Shown: positions 63,851 through 64,000 of the stretch, one piece after another
How the letters are laid out: each line of letters opens with the position of its first letter
How positions within the stretch are numbered: position 1 is the stretch's first letter
Assembly: GCF_021462225.1 (NCBI RefSeq)
Contig: NC_061794.1
Coordinates: 17,997,784 to 18,061,783 of the forward strand
Reading direction: 5' to 3'
Origin: Girardinichthys multiradiatus
Taxonomy: Eukaryota > Chordata > Actinopteri > Cyprinodontiformes > Goodeidae
Length of the DNA stretch: 64,000 nucleotides
The notes under the pieces: generated by a model
Told to the model about the DNA's origin: nothing
The model's input: only the letters and a program-made list of their open reading frames with translations
The model's database searches: none
Position numbers and translations under genes: made by a program

Positions 63851-64000
63851 ATCTAAATCAGATGTGTCCAAGTCCAGCCCATTCTTCAAAATACTGAATC
63901 AAATGATGTAATTCCCTCATCTGCAGTCATTCAGCTCTACAGAGGTCTGGTAACAACCCACTCATTTGATTCAGATGTGTTGGAGGAGGGACACCTCTAA
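63850..64000. repeat. Interspersed repeat end, cut by the window edge
   Basis: 'ctaaatcagatgtgtccaag' at the left, and 'tttgattcagatgtgttgga' followed by ggaggga near the right, form an imperfect inverted pair typical of a short non-autonomous DNA element of fish genomes. The right end may continue beyond the window. Confidence 0.45.

Overview
This window is vertebrate nuclear DNA. The evidence is split genes with GT-AG introns, ATTAAA/AATAAA signals, microsatellites and dense Tc1/mariner debris. Gene content and repeat types point to a teleost fish, probably a percomorph; I cannot name the species. No prokaryotic, viral or CRISPR-type system is present. All gene models were built by hand-translating exons and checking splice phase across every junction. 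Family identities come from remembered family sequences, not from a database search.

Layout, left to right. (1) About 1,843-30,556, plus strand: the 3' three quarters of a Piezo mechanosensitive channel gene, PIEZO1 type. It has 37 phase-consistent exons encoding about 1,940 residues; the exons for the N-terminal blade lie left of the window. Its introns hold many decayed Tc1-like elements, one better preserved Tc1 relic (4,808-6,018), LINE pieces, SINEs and an antisense L1-like fragment in the last intron. (2) 33,801-34,292, minus strand: atp5f1e, the 51-residue ATP synthase epsilon subunit, with a CRE/CCAAT/ETS-like promoter. (3) 34,691-37,816: two convergent Tc1-like elements with a scrap of a BED-finger (hAT-like) element between them. 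(4) 38,761-43,108, plus strand: prelid3b (slmo2), a mitochondrial lipid-transfer protein. Its first intron holds a second copy of the same BED/Tc1 composite. (5) 46,457-54,284, minus strand: a complete 15-exon BPI/LBP family gene (476 residues). A Tc1 element with an uninterrupted 339-residue transposase sits in one intron. (6) 57,153-60,364, minus strand: slc32a1, the vesicular GABA/glycine transporter (two exons, 523 residues). (7) 60,365-64,000: slc32a1 upstream DNA with no gene I can support.

The genes are not an operon-like unit. atp5f1e and prelid3b are head-to-head mitochondrial genes whose start codons are 4.5 kb apart, about 3.1 kb of which is transposon. The Piezo gene and atp5f1e converge tail to tail. 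The BPI/LBP gene and slc32a1 are both on the minus strand; their human relatives are both on chromosome 20q. The most unusual features are the nested and duplicated BED/Tc1 composite with a shared inactivating stop, the intact Tc1 transposase, and lineage-specific changes in otherwise well-conserved parts of the Piezo pore module.
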